From assembly GCA_012799255.1 (NCBI GenBank), contig JAAZLQ010000053.1:1-45777 (forward strand): a DNA stretch of 45,777 bases, given 5' to 3'. Source of the stretch: Bacillota bacterium (lineage in GTDB: Bacteria; Bacillota_G; Limnochordia; DTU010). The notes beneath the pieces were generated by a model. It ran no database searches, had not been told where the DNA came from, and saw only the letters and a list, made by a program, of their open reading frames with translations. A program made the translations under genes and the position numbers. This document shows, piece after piece, positions 10,364-21,166 of this stretch. Numbering within the stretch: the stretch's first letter is position 1; every line of letters begins with the position of its first letter.

Positions 10364-10741
10364 TCATTTCAGATTCCCAAATATATCATAACTTATCAAA
10401 ACACCGTCCTGTTCCTGCACACAATAATTCACCAAAATAACACTAACTTGCCCCCGATGATCCAGCCAACAAAGAACGTCCTGAAAGGCGTCGGGCGCAA
10501 CTGGCCGCAAACTGGCCAGGGTTACTGATGAGCCTGTCCGCAAAATTTGACAGTCCTCTGTCAGCGTGAGGATCTTTTTTTGATCGTTTGTACGCAATAA
10601 TAGTTTATGCTGTTCCGCAAAAACTTGTATCACTTCGCCATGAATCGCTTTCCAGGAACTAGTCTTCGCCAACAGGGGCGAGGTACAAACCAAAACAACA
10701 AGACAGCAAAGAACCATTAGCTTAATATTATGCATTAACAT
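10364..10741 (-). CDS. Small secreted protein of unknown function
   Basis: 125 residues from ATG 10741, chosen because AGAAAGGG lies upstream; an earlier in-frame start at 10786 has no ribosome site. A signal peptide is clear (MLMHNIKLMVLCCLVVLVCTS then LLAKTSS). The mature part is about 100 residues, beta-rich, with three Cys (CQI, CWL, CVQ) and a segment like an OB or SH3 barrel (GEVIQVFAEQHKLLLRT). It lies between the bifunctional-nuclease gene and the paired-Cys gene. No family recognised. Confidence 0.65.
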   Translation of the reverse strand: MLMHNIKLMVLCCLVVLVCTSPLLAKTSSWKAIHGEVIQVFAEQHKLLLRTNDQKKILTLTEDCQILRTGSSVTLASLRPVAPDAFQDVLCWLDHRGQVSVILVNYCVQEQDGVLISYDIFGNLK

Positions 10742-10805
10742 AGCGCACACCCTTTCTAAAAAAGAGTATGCGCCAAAAATTCCCACCTATGCAAAATTAT
10801 CCAGT

Positions 10806-11282
10806 TTAGTTCTCTTTTCGGAAGTCATCTGGTGACAAGTTTTCCAAAAAGGAACGGAATTGCTCCATCTCCGGATCCTCTTCCCTAGGGACCATTATCG
10901 CTTGGGGAACAACCTTTTCATCCACAAAAATGGGCGCTCCCGAGCGTAACGCTAATGCAATAGCATCACTTGGTCTAGCGTCAACCCGAACCGTCTTGCC
11001 CTCTTGCACCAAGTGCAATTCTGCGTAATAGACATCCTCAGATAAATCTGTAATTACCACTTTATCTACTTTGGCACCGAGTGCCAAAACAGAGCTCAAA
11101 AGTAAGTCATGGGTGAGAGGCCGTGATATTTCAACGTTTTCTAACACTACTGCAATGGCGTTTGCTTCTGCAGGCCCTATCACCAATGGAACATAAGACT
11201 CTTCAACCTCATCGGTGAGGACAACTACGGGAAGCAAAGTATCTCGATCTATGCCCACAGCCTTCACTTTCATTCGAAGCAT
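10806..11282 (-). CDS. Bifunctional nuclease family protein (DUF151)
   Basis: 158 residues from ATG 11282, with GGAGGTG six bases upstream. The fold family is recognised from KVKAVGIDRDTLLPVVVL, LPLVIGPAEANAIA-like text and the signature DARPSDAIALALRSGAPIFV. Members have been described as bifunctional DNase/RNases in plants and bacteria; the role in Firmicutes is not settled. The acidic C-terminal tail (REEDPEMEQFRSFLENL) is typical. It follows pyrG by about 20 bases on the same strand. Confidence 0.9.
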   Translation of the reverse strand: MLRMKVKAVGIDRDTLLPVVVLTDEVEESYVPLVIGPAEANAIAVVLENVEISRPLTHDLLLSSVLALGAKVDKVVITDLSEDVYYAELHLVQEGKTVRVDARPSDAIALALRSGAPIFVDEKVVPQAIMVPREEDPEMEQFRSFLENLSPDDFRKEN

Positions 11283-11301
11283 AAACACACCTCCAAGTAG
11301 C

Positions 11302-13625
<2,324 letters not shown>

Positions 13626-13641
13626 TAGTCTAACACCATCC

Positions 13642-15318
13642 TCACATTTGCTCTGGGGCGTCCACACCCAACAGGTCAAGTACTTTCTTCAATACAACTA
13701 ACACGTTGGCTACCAAGACTAAGCGGGCATCACGTAACTTGGCTTCTTCACCCAAGATGTGACAATGTGTATAGAAAGAATGGAATAAACTGGCTAAATC
13801 AAGTGCGTAGCGAGTTAGCCGATGGGGTTCTCTGCCAAGGGCCGCAATCAGAAGTTCTTCAGGTAACGCTGCCAACTGCTTTAACAGTGCAAGCTCTGCT
13901 TCGTGTTCCAGCAACGCCAAGTCCACTTGATCCGTAGTAGGCAGGGTAATGGCCATTTCCTTACCCTGGCGAATAATGCTACTGATCCGAGCATGGGCAT
14001 ATTGCACATAAAAAACAGGGTTCTCGCTGGATTGTTCCACTGCCAGATCCAGATCAAAGTCCAAGTGGCTTTCGGGGCTCCGATGCAAGAAGAAGAACCG
14101 AGCCGCATCTTTGCCAACTTCCTCCACCAAATCTTGCATGGTAATGAACTCACCAGCCCGTTTCGACATCTTTACTTGCTGGCCATTGCGTAAAAGAGCC
14201 ACGTATTGCAGAATCAAGACTTCCAAGGTATCTTCAGAGTAACCAAGGGCTTGAATGGCTGCTTTCATACGTCCGATATAACCATGGTGATCAGGTCCCC
14301 AAATATCAATTAGTTTAGTATAACCACGTTTGAGCTTGTCGTGATGATAGGCAATGTCAGCAGTAACATAAGTATACGAACCATCGCTCTTTACGATGAC
14401 GCGGTCTTTGTCATCACCGAACTGGGTTGATTTAAACCAGAGGGCGTCTTCTGCCTCAAACAACAATCCCCTTTCCTTAAGGAAAGCAATCACTGCTTCA
14501 AGGGCTCCTTGCGCGTGGAGGTCACGTTCTCTAAACCAGAGGTCAAACTCTACTCCATAGGCCTTGAGATCCGCCTTCTGCATCTCCACCATTGCATCTG
14601 TTCCCCAGCGTTTGCAGAATGCTAGGCGCTCCTCGAGTGGCATTTCTAGCAAATCTGGACGCTCTTGCTTGAGCTTCACAGCTAACTCACCAACATAAGA
14701 AGCAGGATAGCCGTCCTCTGGAAATGGATATTCTGGATTGGTCAACTGCTGATAACGGGCTTCCAAAGATCGGGCAAAAATGTCTGCTTGGTTGCCTGCA
14801 TCGTTCACATAAAACTCAGTACCCACATCATAACCAACAGCTCTGAACATGCGGGCCAGAGTATCTCCAACCGCAGCAGCCCTTGCATTTACAACGTTCA
14901 TGGGACCAACGGGATTCGCACTGACAAACTCCAGTAGGATCTTTTCGCCTGCACCATGCTGCGAGTTGCCGTACTCTTGACCTTGACGTTCGATCACTCT
15001 TAATGTGTCATACAACCAGTCATTGCTCAAAAAGAAATTGATAAAGCCTGGACCTGCAATCTCCACTTGACGGATAACGTTGCCTTGAGACAAATTATCC
15101 ACAATGATTTGCGCCACTTCTCTAGGTGCCTTCTTAGCGGCTTTAGCCATCACAAGCGCAATATTGGAGGCAAAATCACCGTGTCCTTTGTCCCTAGGCA
15201 CTTCTAGATTAATCTCCGGCACTTGCCCCACATCCAACTGTCCGTTAGCCAAAGCAGCCGAAATGGCCGCTTCAATGGCAGAGGCAAGCTCCTCTTTTTG
15301 TTTTAACATAACGCTCAT
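13642..15318 (-). CDS. argS: Arginyl-tRNA synthetase with atypical HIGH motif
   Basis: Charges tRNA-Arg. The 558 residues include the N-terminal Add-1 domain, a class I Rossmann core and the C-terminal DALR anticodon-binding domain (ARISSIIRQ, then LTRYALDLASLFHSFY). The KMSKS loop is seen as VKMSKRAGEF. The HIGH region, normally like NPTGPLHVGHAR, reads NPVGPMNVVNARAAAVGD (141-144 = NVVN), so both HIGH histidines are replaced by Asn. As the rest is intact and it is probably the cell's ArgRS, this is likely a natural variant. The start is ATG 15318 behind AGGGGG. Confidence 0.95.
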   Translation of the reverse strand: MSVMLKQKEELASAIEAAISAALANGQLDVGQVPEINLEVPRDKGHGDFASNIALVMAKAAKKAPREVAQIIVDNLSQGNVIRQVEIAGPGFINFFLSNDWLYDTLRVIERQGQEYGNSQHGAGEKILLEFVSANPVGPMNVVNARAAAVGDTLARMFRAVGYDVGTEFYVNDAGNQADIFARSLEARYQQLTNPEYPFPEDGYPASYVGELAVKLKQERPDLLEMPLEERLAFCKRWGTDAMVEMQKADLKAYGVEFDLWFRERDLHAQGALEAVIAFLKERGLLFEAEDALWFKSTQFGDDKDRVIVKSDGSYTYVTADIAYHHDKLKRGYTKLIDIWGPDHHGYIGRMKAAIQALGYSEDTLEVLILQYVALLRNGQQVKMSKRAGEFITMQDLVEEVGKDAARFFFLHRSPESHLDFDLDLAVEQSSENPVFYVQYAHARISSIIRQGKEMAITLPTTDQVDLALLEHEAELALLKQLAALPEELLIAALGREPHRLTRYALDLASLFHSFYTHCHILGEEAKLRDARLVLVANVLVVLKKVLDLLGVDAPEQM

Positions 15319-15344
15319 ACTTGCGCCCCCTAACTAAAGAAACT

Positions 15345-15368
15345 CCCCCATAGGAATTCCTACAGGGG
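15345..15368 (-). promoter_or_regulatory. Hairpin in the argS leader
   Basis: Between the argS promoter and start, CCCC..TAGGAATTCCTA..GGGG forms a near-perfect palindromic hairpin with a small internal mismatch, preceded (not followed) by six T on the minus strand. It does not look like a terminator in either direction. It could protect or control the argS message. Confidence 0.5.
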
Positions 15369-15408
15369 AAAAAATCCGGCAGTGCAAAACACACGACCAT
15401 TCTTCGTT

Positions 15409-15437
15409 AGTATACCATTAGTCACTAGAATAGACAA
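15409..15437 (-). promoter_or_regulatory. Sigma-A promoter of argS operon
   Basis: On the minus strand the -35 TTGTCT (15432-15437) and -10 TATACT (15409-15414) have a 17-base spacer. It lies between the fhs end and argS. Confidence 0.75.
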
Positions 15438-15462
15438 CAGAGTTTTTGGTACAGATGGTAAC

Positions 15463-15490
15463 AAGCCCCAAGTATGAGTCCTCGGGGCTT
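15463..15490 (-). terminator. Likely terminator after fhs
   Basis: AAGCCCC/GGGGCTT stem of seven pairs begins eight bases after the fhs stop. The T-run on the minus strand is poor (TGTTACC), so termination may be partial or Rho-assisted. Confidence 0.5.
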
Positions 15491-15497
15491 TTGAATC

Positions 15498-17168
15498 CTA
15501 GAATAAACCTGTAATGTTTCCGTCGGCATCAATATCTACGTTCTCTGCCGCAGGTCTGGCAGGTAAGCCGGGCATGGTCATGATATCACCAGCAAGGCAA
15601 ACCAAGAACCCTGCACCAAGAGAAGGCCTGACGTCAGTAATGGTTAATGTCCAACCTCGAGGTACCCCTTTGAGATTAGGGTTATCTGAAATGGAATGTT
15701 GAGTCTTGGCAACACAAACCGGTAAATCTCCATAACCCAATCTGGTGAGATCGCGGATGGAACGTTCCGCTTTGGGTCCATAGACAACCCCGTCCGCTCC
15801 GTAGATCTCCTTGGCTAAAGTCTCAAGTTTGGCTTTAATAGGTTGCTTCCAATCATATAGAGGCCTAAACTCGGACGGCTCTGTCTCTAGTACCTCTAAC
15901 ACTGTCTTAGCAAACTCTTCTCCGCCTGCTCCCCCCTTGGCAACAACCTGTGACACAGCCCAGCGCACGCCTAATGCGTCACAGTGACGCTGTACCAATT
16001 CTAGTTCTTCTGGAGCATCTGTTGGAAACTGGTTGATGGCCACCACAATGGGAATTCCAAACTTTCTCACATTCTCAATATGTTTGTCTAAATTGGCTAG
16101 ACCTTTTTCTAGAGCAGCTAAGTTCGTTTCTTTTACCTCTTCTTTAGGAACTCCACCATGCATGTTTAGCGCCCGTACTGATGCCACGATTACCGCCACA
16201 TCCGGTTTGAGTCCGGAATAGCCATGAACGATATTAAAGAACTTCTCCGCTCCTAAATCAGCGGCAAAACCACCCTCAGTCACTACAAAATCTGCAAGTT
16301 TAAGGGCGAGACGTGTTGCTATAATACTGTTATTGCCATGGGCAATATTGGCAAAGGGGCCACCATGTACAAAAGCAGGCTGTCCTTCCAAAGTCTGGAC
16401 CAAGTTAGGCTTGATGGCATCTTTCATTATTACAGCAATGGCGCCTTGAGCCTTGAGATCCTTGGCATACACAGGTTTACGATCATAGGTATAAGCAACC
16501 AGGATTCTGCCCACCCGTTCCTTGAGGTCCTGTAAATCCTCAGCCAAGCACAAAATAGCCATTATTTCTGATGCCACAGAAATATCGAAACCAGCTTCCC
16601 GCACATATCCATCTCCAAGGCCGCCGAGACCAATCACGATATTACGCAACTGACGATCGTTCATATCCATAACTCTTCTAAATACAATGCGCTTGGGGTC
16701 TATGTTCAGTTCATTTCCTTGGGCAATGTGATTATCCAAGAGGGCTGCCAAGAGATTGTGGGCAGTAGTCACGGCGTGTATATCACCTGTAAAATGCAGG
16801 TTGATGTCTTCCATAGGTACAACCTGAGAATAACCACCGCCCGCAGCTCCTCCCTTAACACCAAAGGTTGGTCCTAAGGACGGCTCCCGAATACAGGCGA
16901 TCACATTCTTACCCAGTTTACCCAACGCCTGAGTGGGACCGATTGTAGTTACCGTCTTTCCTTCTCCCGCTGGAGTTGCCGTGATCGCTGTGGTGTAAAT
17001 CAGCTTACCATTTGGGCGGTCTTTCAGCCTCTTATAAACTCTAGGATCTACCTTTGCTTTGTACTTTCCATACAGCTCGATCTCCTCTTCCATTAAGGCG
17101 AGCTGTTTTGCCACCTCTTCAATGGGTCGCAGTTTGGCTTGTTGTGCAATGGCGATATCACTAAGCAT
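15498..17168 (-). CDS. fhs: Formate-tetrahydrofolate ligase
   Basis: Activates formate to 10-formyl-THF with ATP, the entry to the methyl branch of the Wood-Ljungdahl pathway and a source of formyl groups for purines. The 556 residues match the family. The P-loop is seen as ITATPAGEGKTVTTIG near residue 60, and EPSLGPTFGVKGGAAGGG is a family signature. The start ATG 17168 has AGGAGGATG upstream. It lies 31 bases downstream of lpdA. With folD elsewhere in the window this indicates active folate one-carbon metabolism, but not by itself acetogenesis. Confidence 0.98.
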   Translation of the reverse strand: MLSDIAIAQQAKLRPIEEVAKQLALMEEEIELYGKYKAKVDPRVYKRLKDRPNGKLIYTTAITATPAGEGKTVTTIGPTQALGKLGKNVIACIREPSLGPTFGVKGGAAGGGYSQVVPMEDINLHFTGDIHAVTTAHNLLAALLDNHIAQGNELNIDPKRIVFRRVMDMNDRQLRNIVIGLGGLGDGYVREAGFDISVASEIMAILCLAEDLQDLKERVGRILVAYTYDRKPVYAKDLKAQGAIAVIMKDAIKPNLVQTLEGQPAFVHGGPFANIAHGNNSIIATRLALKLADFVVTEGGFAADLGAEKFFNIVHGYSGLKPDVAVIVASVRALNMHGGVPKEEVKETNLAALEKGLANLDKHIENVRKFGIPIVVAINQFPTDAPEELELVQRHCDALGVRWAVSQVVAKGGAGGEEFAKTVLEVLETEPSEFRPLYDWKQPIKAKLETLAKEIYGADGVVYGPKAERSIRDLTRLGYGDLPVCVAKTQHSISDNPNLKGVPRGWTLTITDVRPSLGAGFLVCLAGDIMTMPGLPARPAAENVDIDADGNITGLF

Positions 17169-17199
17169 TCGATCATCCTCCTAATTGAGTTTTTCCCTT

Positions 17200-18564
17200 T
17201 CAAAGCGAGTGTAGACCGATCCCTAATCCACTCAACACAGTTTCTTTTAATGCTTCAGAAACAGTAGGATGGGGATAAATTACTGCAGACCATTCTTTAA
17301 AGGTTAATCCCTGCTCCAAAGCCAAAGTCGCACCTGAGATTAGCTCGGTAGCCTGGGGACCAATCAAGTGAACCCCAAGCACTTTACCATCAGGTCTGGC
17401 CACAAACTTGACAAAACCAGAGTCTTCTCCAGCAATGACCGCTTTTCCGTTCCCCTTAAGCGAATACTTGGCTATGAGCACTTCATCGTACTCTTCCTTA
17501 GCCTGAGCTTCTGTTAAGCCAACTGATGCAATCTCAGGCTTGGTATAGACACAACTAGGAACATACCATTTGTTGCGGGCTGGTTCCCCTGCCATAAAGT
17601 TCACTGCTGCCCAACCTTCCTCAAAAGCCAGGTGGGCCAATTGAATACCGCCAATAACATCGCCTGCGGCGTAAATATGTCGAACCGAGGTCTGATACTG
17701 GTCATTGACTACGATATATCCACGCGGTGTAAGTTCACCCGGGAAGTTGCCCGGCAAAACAGGTCTCCTGCCTACTGAGACTAGAATTAACTCCGCCTCA
17801 ATTTCAGAGATTTTTCCTTTTTGCTCGACCTGGACCGTAACATAATCACTGTGGCGTGTGACTTCCTGTACCTTGGTTCCGGTAAGTATTTTTACTTTCC
17901 GTTTCTTGAACTCCCGGGTCAAGGCTTGGCTAATCTCGCTATCTTCCGGAGGAAGGATACGATCCATGAGCTCCACCACAGTTACTTGAACTCCAAAAGA
18001 AGAAAAAATGGTAGCAAACTCGCAACCAATCACCCCACCACCTATAATCACAAGTGATTTGGGCAATGAGTCTCTCGCAAGAAGCTGATCGCTATTCACT
18101 ATCTGTTGTCCATCAACCTCAAGCCCAACTAACTCAAAGGGCTCTGTTCCAGTCGCTATAAGTACGTTGCGGGGCTTAAAAACTTCATTATCAACCTGGA
18201 TTTCTGTTGGAGAAAGAAACTGGGCCTCTCCCTCCACTACACGTATCTCACGTTTGCTCATTAAAAACTGCAGACCATTAACTAAACGCTGAACAACTTG
18301 GTCTTTTTTGCTCACTACTTGAGAATAATCGAAATCCTGGATCTCCAAATCCACACCATGATCCTTGGCGAACCCAAGATTGGAATAGAAACTGGCACTT
18401 TCCAGCAAGGCCTTGGTGGGAATGCATCCGCGGTTTAGGCAGGTACCTCCCAGAGACTTCTTTTCCGCTAACACAACGTTCCATCCCAAATGGCTGGCAC
18501 GAATGGCTGCCGAGTAGCCAGCGGGCCCTCCGCCAATGACTAGTAAATCAATTTGCTGGGACAA
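17200..18564 (-). CDS. lpdA: Dihydrolipoyl dehydrogenase
   Basis: A flavoprotein that reoxidises the dihydrolipoyl groups of 2-oxoacid dehydrogenases or the glycine cleavage system. 454 residues. FAD site GGGPAGYSAAIRA at residue 11, redox disulfide GGTCLNRGCIPTKA (about 39-52), NAD site VIGGGVIGCEFATIF, and the C-terminal His-Glu motif HPHPTVSE-like (YPHPTVSEALKE). No N-terminal lipoyl domain. The start is TTG 18564 behind GAGGCGAG. There is no E1/E2 or gcv gene beside it. Its place between rex and fhs suggests a link with glycine/C1 or redox metabolism, which is inference. Confidence 0.95.
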   Translation of the reverse strand: MSQQIDLLVIGGGPAGYSAAIRASHLGWNVVLAEKKSLGGTCLNRGCIPTKALLESASFYSNLGFAKDHGVDLEIQDFDYSQVVSKKDQVVQRLVNGLQFLMSKREIRVVEGEAQFLSPTEIQVDNEVFKPRNVLIATGTEPFELVGLEVDGQQIVNSDQLLARDSLPKSLVIIGGGVIGCEFATIFSSFGVQVTVVELMDRILPPEDSEISQALTREFKKRKVKILTGTKVQEVTRHSDYVTVQVEQKGKISEIEAELILVSVGRRPVLPGNFPGELTPRGYIVVNDQYQTSVRHIYAAGDVIGGIQLAHLAFEEGWAAVNFMAGEPARNKWYVPSCVYTKPEIASVGLTEAQAKEEYDEVLIAKYSLKGNGKAVIAGEDSGFVKFVARPDGKVLGVHLIGPQATELISGATLALEQGLTFKEWSAVIYPHPTVSEALKETVLSGLGIGLHSL

Positions 18565-18582
18565 AGTCTCGCCTCCTCACGC

Positions 18583-19233
18583 TCATTTTGGCTGTTTAGG
18601 AACATAGTATGCCAAGCGCTGAAGTTCTAAGGATAAGTCGACGGTAGCCACTTGCACAGTCTCGGGAGCCTGCAACTTAATCGGCGCATAGTTTAAGATC
18701 CCCCTAACTCCAGCCCGGATAAAGCGGTTGGCCACTTCCTGAGCAGCATCGGCGGGAACGGCTATGATCACCATTTTCAGTTGATCTTCATTGACCTTTT
18801 TCTCGATTTCCTCCAAGGAAAAGACCGGAATCCCTTCCACGGTAGTACCAATCTTAGCAGGGTCACTATCGAAAAGTGCCACGAGCCTGACATTAAAACT
18901 ATCGTCATCAGCATAACGTTTGAGATGATAGCGAACCAATGCTTCACCCAAACTACCTACGCCCACTAAGGCGACAGATAATTCGTCTTCGAGATTAAGG
19001 ATCTTCTTAGTCTCATTTCTCAAAAAACCAACCTCATAGCCCACTCCCTGTTTACCAAACTCCCCAAACCAGGCCAAGTCTTTTCTAACCAATGCCGGAC
19101 CCACTCCAGCTCTCACACCTAGCTCTTGGGAAGAAATCAGCTCTGCTTCAGATTCGTTGGCCAAGTCGTCTAATACTCTCAAATACAATGGTAGGCGCCT
19201 AATAACCGCATCAGAAATCTTATTCCAACGCAT
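18583..19233 (-). CDS. rex: Redox-sensing transcriptional repressor Rex
   Basis: A DNA-binding dimer that senses the NADH/NAD+ ratio and represses fermentation and respiration genes when NADH is low. 216 residues. An N-terminal winged helix (IRRLPLYLRVLDDL, SSQELGVRAGVGPALVRKD) precedes a Rossmann domain (VALVGVGSLGEAL) and a C-terminal helix for domain swapping. The start ATG 19233 has GAGGAGGTG upstream. It is 18 bases from lpdA and likely co-transcribed with it. Confidence 0.97.
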   Translation of the reverse strand: MRWNKISDAVIRRLPLYLRVLDDLANESEAELISSQELGVRAGVGPALVRKDLAWFGEFGKQGVGYEVGFLRNETKKILNLEDELSVALVGVGSLGEALVRYHLKRYADDDSFNVRLVALFDSDPAKIGTTVEGIPVFSLEEIEKKVNEDQLKMVIIAVPADAAQEVANRFIRAGVRGILNYAPIKLQAPETVQVATVDLSLELQRLAYYVPKQPK

Positions 19234-19254
19234 TACGCCACCTCCTCTCCCAAC

Positions 19255-19734
19255 TTATTTGTGGTAACGTTCATTGTTTACAATGGTAAATGCACGATAG
19301 ACTTGCTCCAATAGAATTAAGCGCATTAACTGATGGGGAAAGGTAAACTTAGAAAAAGACAGTACCCGGTCAGCGCGCTGCACAACCCTCTGATCTAAAC
19401 CCCAAGATCCCCCTATAACGAAAGCGATTTGACTAGTGCCACTCACCGCAAGATTCCCAAACTCTGTCGCTAATTCTTCTGAACTACACTGCTGACCCAG
19501 CCGATCGAGGGCAAAGACAAATGTTCGGGGCTTGATTTCAGCAAGAATTCGATCACCTTCGCGCATCAAGATCTCTTCAACTTGCTTGGTACTGAGGGGT
19601 TCATTAAAGCTTTCCTCTTTTATTTCTACAATCTGCAAACGCCCATAGCGCCCCATGCGTTTACTATATTCCTCAATGCCTTGTTCTAAATACTTCTCTT
19701 TAATTCTACCCACGGCTAGGATCTGGACATTCAT
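19255..19734 (-). CDS. rlmH: 23S rRNA pseudouridine-1915 N3-methyltransferase
   Basis: A SPOUT-family methyltransferase acting on pseudouridine 1915 in helix 69 of 23S rRNA. From ATG 19734 it is 159 residues, the usual length, starting MNVQILAVGRIKEKYLE. GGGGG lies seven bases upstream; a frame start at TTG 19752 would include that site. The C-terminal SAM knot motif is seen as FVIGGSWGLDQ and the end as RAFTIVNNERYHK, the family's YHK tail. It follows the CxxH/CxxC gene, an arrangement also seen in Bacillus. Confidence 0.97.
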   Translation of the reverse strand: MNVQILAVGRIKEKYLEQGIEEYSKRMGRYGRLQIVEIKEESFNEPLSTKQVEEILMREGDRILAEIKPRTFVFALDRLGQQCSSEELATEFGNLAVSGTSQIAFVIGGSWGLDQRVVQRADRVLSFSKFTFPHQLMRLILLEQVYRAFTIVNNERYHK

Positions 19735-19748
19735 CATACTGCCCCCAT

Positions 19749-19916
19749 TCAAACTACTAAGTATATGGGAGCTCTATCACAAAAGGTGCAATGGGAAGGC
19801 GCACTCCAATCAGTCAACGAAACATCTTCCAGTTCATACAGATCTGGAGGCATTTCATAGACCTCGACAAACTCATCGATGGCTTGTTCAAGATGTTCTG
19901 AGCATACCACATACAT
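19749..19916 (-). CDS. CxxH/CxxC small protein
   Basis: A 55-residue protein starting MYVVCSEHLEQAIDEF, with CSEH (5-8) and CTFC (43-46). This is the pattern of the CxxH/CxxC protein family that sits just upstream of rlmH in many Firmicutes. The Cys/His set probably binds a metal; the function is unknown. The start is ATG 19916 with AGAGGAG upstream. Its stop is 14 bases before the rlmH start, so the pair is likely co-expressed. Confidence 0.88.
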   Translation of the reverse strand: MYVVCSEHLEQAIDEFVEVYEMPPDLYELEDVSLTDWSAPSHCTFCDRAPIYLVV

Positions 19917-19977
19917 AACTTTAACTCCTCTGACAGAAAATCACAGTTTTATAATTATCATAACATACTTTCAAACG

Positions 19978-20040
19978 AAAAAAAAGGAGCAGACCGGCCA
20001 CGAACCGTGCCGGATGCACCGCGTGGCAGCCTGCCCCTTT
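19978..20040 (-). terminator. Intrinsic terminator of htrA
   Basis: A long imperfect stem: AAGGGGCAGGCTGCCACG pairs with CGTGGCCGGTCTGCTCCTT across a loop of about 20 bases, followed on the minus strand by eight T. It begins seven bases after the htrA stop. Confidence 0.9.
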
Positions 20041-20047
20041 TAGCTGG

Positions 20048-21112
20048 CTATAACTGGATTTCTGCCCGGTTCTCTATCGAACCCCTATAATAAACTATGT
20101 TTAAGGTTCCACCAAAACCAGCTCTCTGCACCGCGTCACGTAATTCACGTATCCCAGCAATCTCCTGTCCATCCACTGCGGTGACTATGTCACCTTGAAC
20201 CAAGCCAGCAGCGGCTGCAGGCGTGTCGGGTAAAACCCTAGTTAAGAATGCTCCCCGCTCTACTGCCACCTCCACATTGGCCTGTTCCCGGAGACTGCGT
20301 GCTAATGCTGGGGTTAAGGACCCACCCAAAACCCCTAGACGCAATGGTTTGCCATGGGAGATAATCTGATCGCCAATGTTCTTTGCCGTAGTTGAGGGAA
20401 TTGCAAAGCCAATACCTTGGGCCTGCTCAATAATTGCTGTGGTAACCCCGATAACTTCACCACGCCGATCAATTAATGGACCCCCAGAGTTGCCTGGATT
20501 GATGGCAGCATCGGTTTGAATCATTCCCTCCAAATAACGGTTTTCTCTAGCGTCTACCAAGAGATCACGATTCACAGCGCTAACAACGCCAGTGGTTACA
20601 GTATTGTCTTGCCCCAAGGGGTTACCAATGGCGATTACACCCTGACCCACTCTCAACTCATTGGAATCTGCGAAACTAGCCACTGGAAGATCGCTTGCCT
20701 CCACTTTCACAACAGCTAAATCGGTTAAGGGATCCCCTCCCACCACAGTACCCGGAAAACTGCGACCATCTGCAAGCTGAACTGTGATGTTCTCCGCACC
20801 CGCTACCACATGGTTGTTGGTGAGAATATATCCATCATCACGGTAAATCACACCTGAACCGATCCCTTGCCTTTGTTGGAGTTGCTGAAAGAAAAATTGG
20901 TCCACTACAACCTCCCTAGTGGTTTCGATTTTCACTGTAGCTGGGCCAACCTTCTGTACCGCTTGTACAACTGGTTCCTCCCAGTTACCCCTAGGTTCTT
21001 GCGACTCTACAGGTGTCTCACTAAGGGGCGCTTCAGCTGGGCTAAAAATCGACCAAACCATAAACACAGCCAACACCAAAACGGTAACTCCAATTATCGA
21101 CCGCCACTTCAT
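20048..21112 (-). CDS. htrA: HtrA/DegP-family serine protease with PDZ domain
   Basis: An envelope quality-control protease. 354 residues. One N-terminal membrane segment (about 5-22) leaves the rest outside the cytoplasm. The chymotrypsin-like domain holds the triad His-101 (TNNHVV), Asp-131 (LTDLAVVK) and Ser-209 (GNSGGPL), followed by a single PDZ domain (about 250-345, TPAAAAGLVQGDIVTAVDG). The start ATG 21112 has AAGGAGG upstream. The gene is 55 bases downstream of btuD but probably separately transcribed, as a TATACT box and a CTACC/GGTAG inverted repeat lie in the gap. Confidence 0.96.
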   Translation of the reverse strand: MKWRSIIGVTVLVLAVFMVWSIFSPAEAPLSETPVESQEPRGNWEEPVVQAVQKVGPATVKIETTREVVVDQFFFQQLQQRQGIGSGVIYRDDGYILTNNHVVAGAENITVQLADGRSFPGTVVGGDPLTDLAVVKVEASDLPVASFADSNELRVGQGVIAIGNPLGQDNTVTTGVVSAVNRDLLVDARENRYLEGMIQTDAAINPGNSGGPLIDRRGEVIGVTTAIIEQAQGIGFAIPSTTAKNIGDQIISHGKPLRLGVLGGSLTPALARSLREQANVEVAVERGAFLTRVLPDTPAAAAGLVQGDIVTAVDGQEIAGIRELRDAVQRAGFGGTLNIVYYRGSIENRAEIQL

Positions 21113-21166
21113 ACTCTTTCCTCCTTCGCTACTACCTGGTGGTAGTATAACCGGGAGAAATATCTT

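Noticed and set aside
20519..20572. Transposon-like end sequence within htrA
   Set aside because: Just coding sequence of the protease; no inverted terminal repeats or target duplication.
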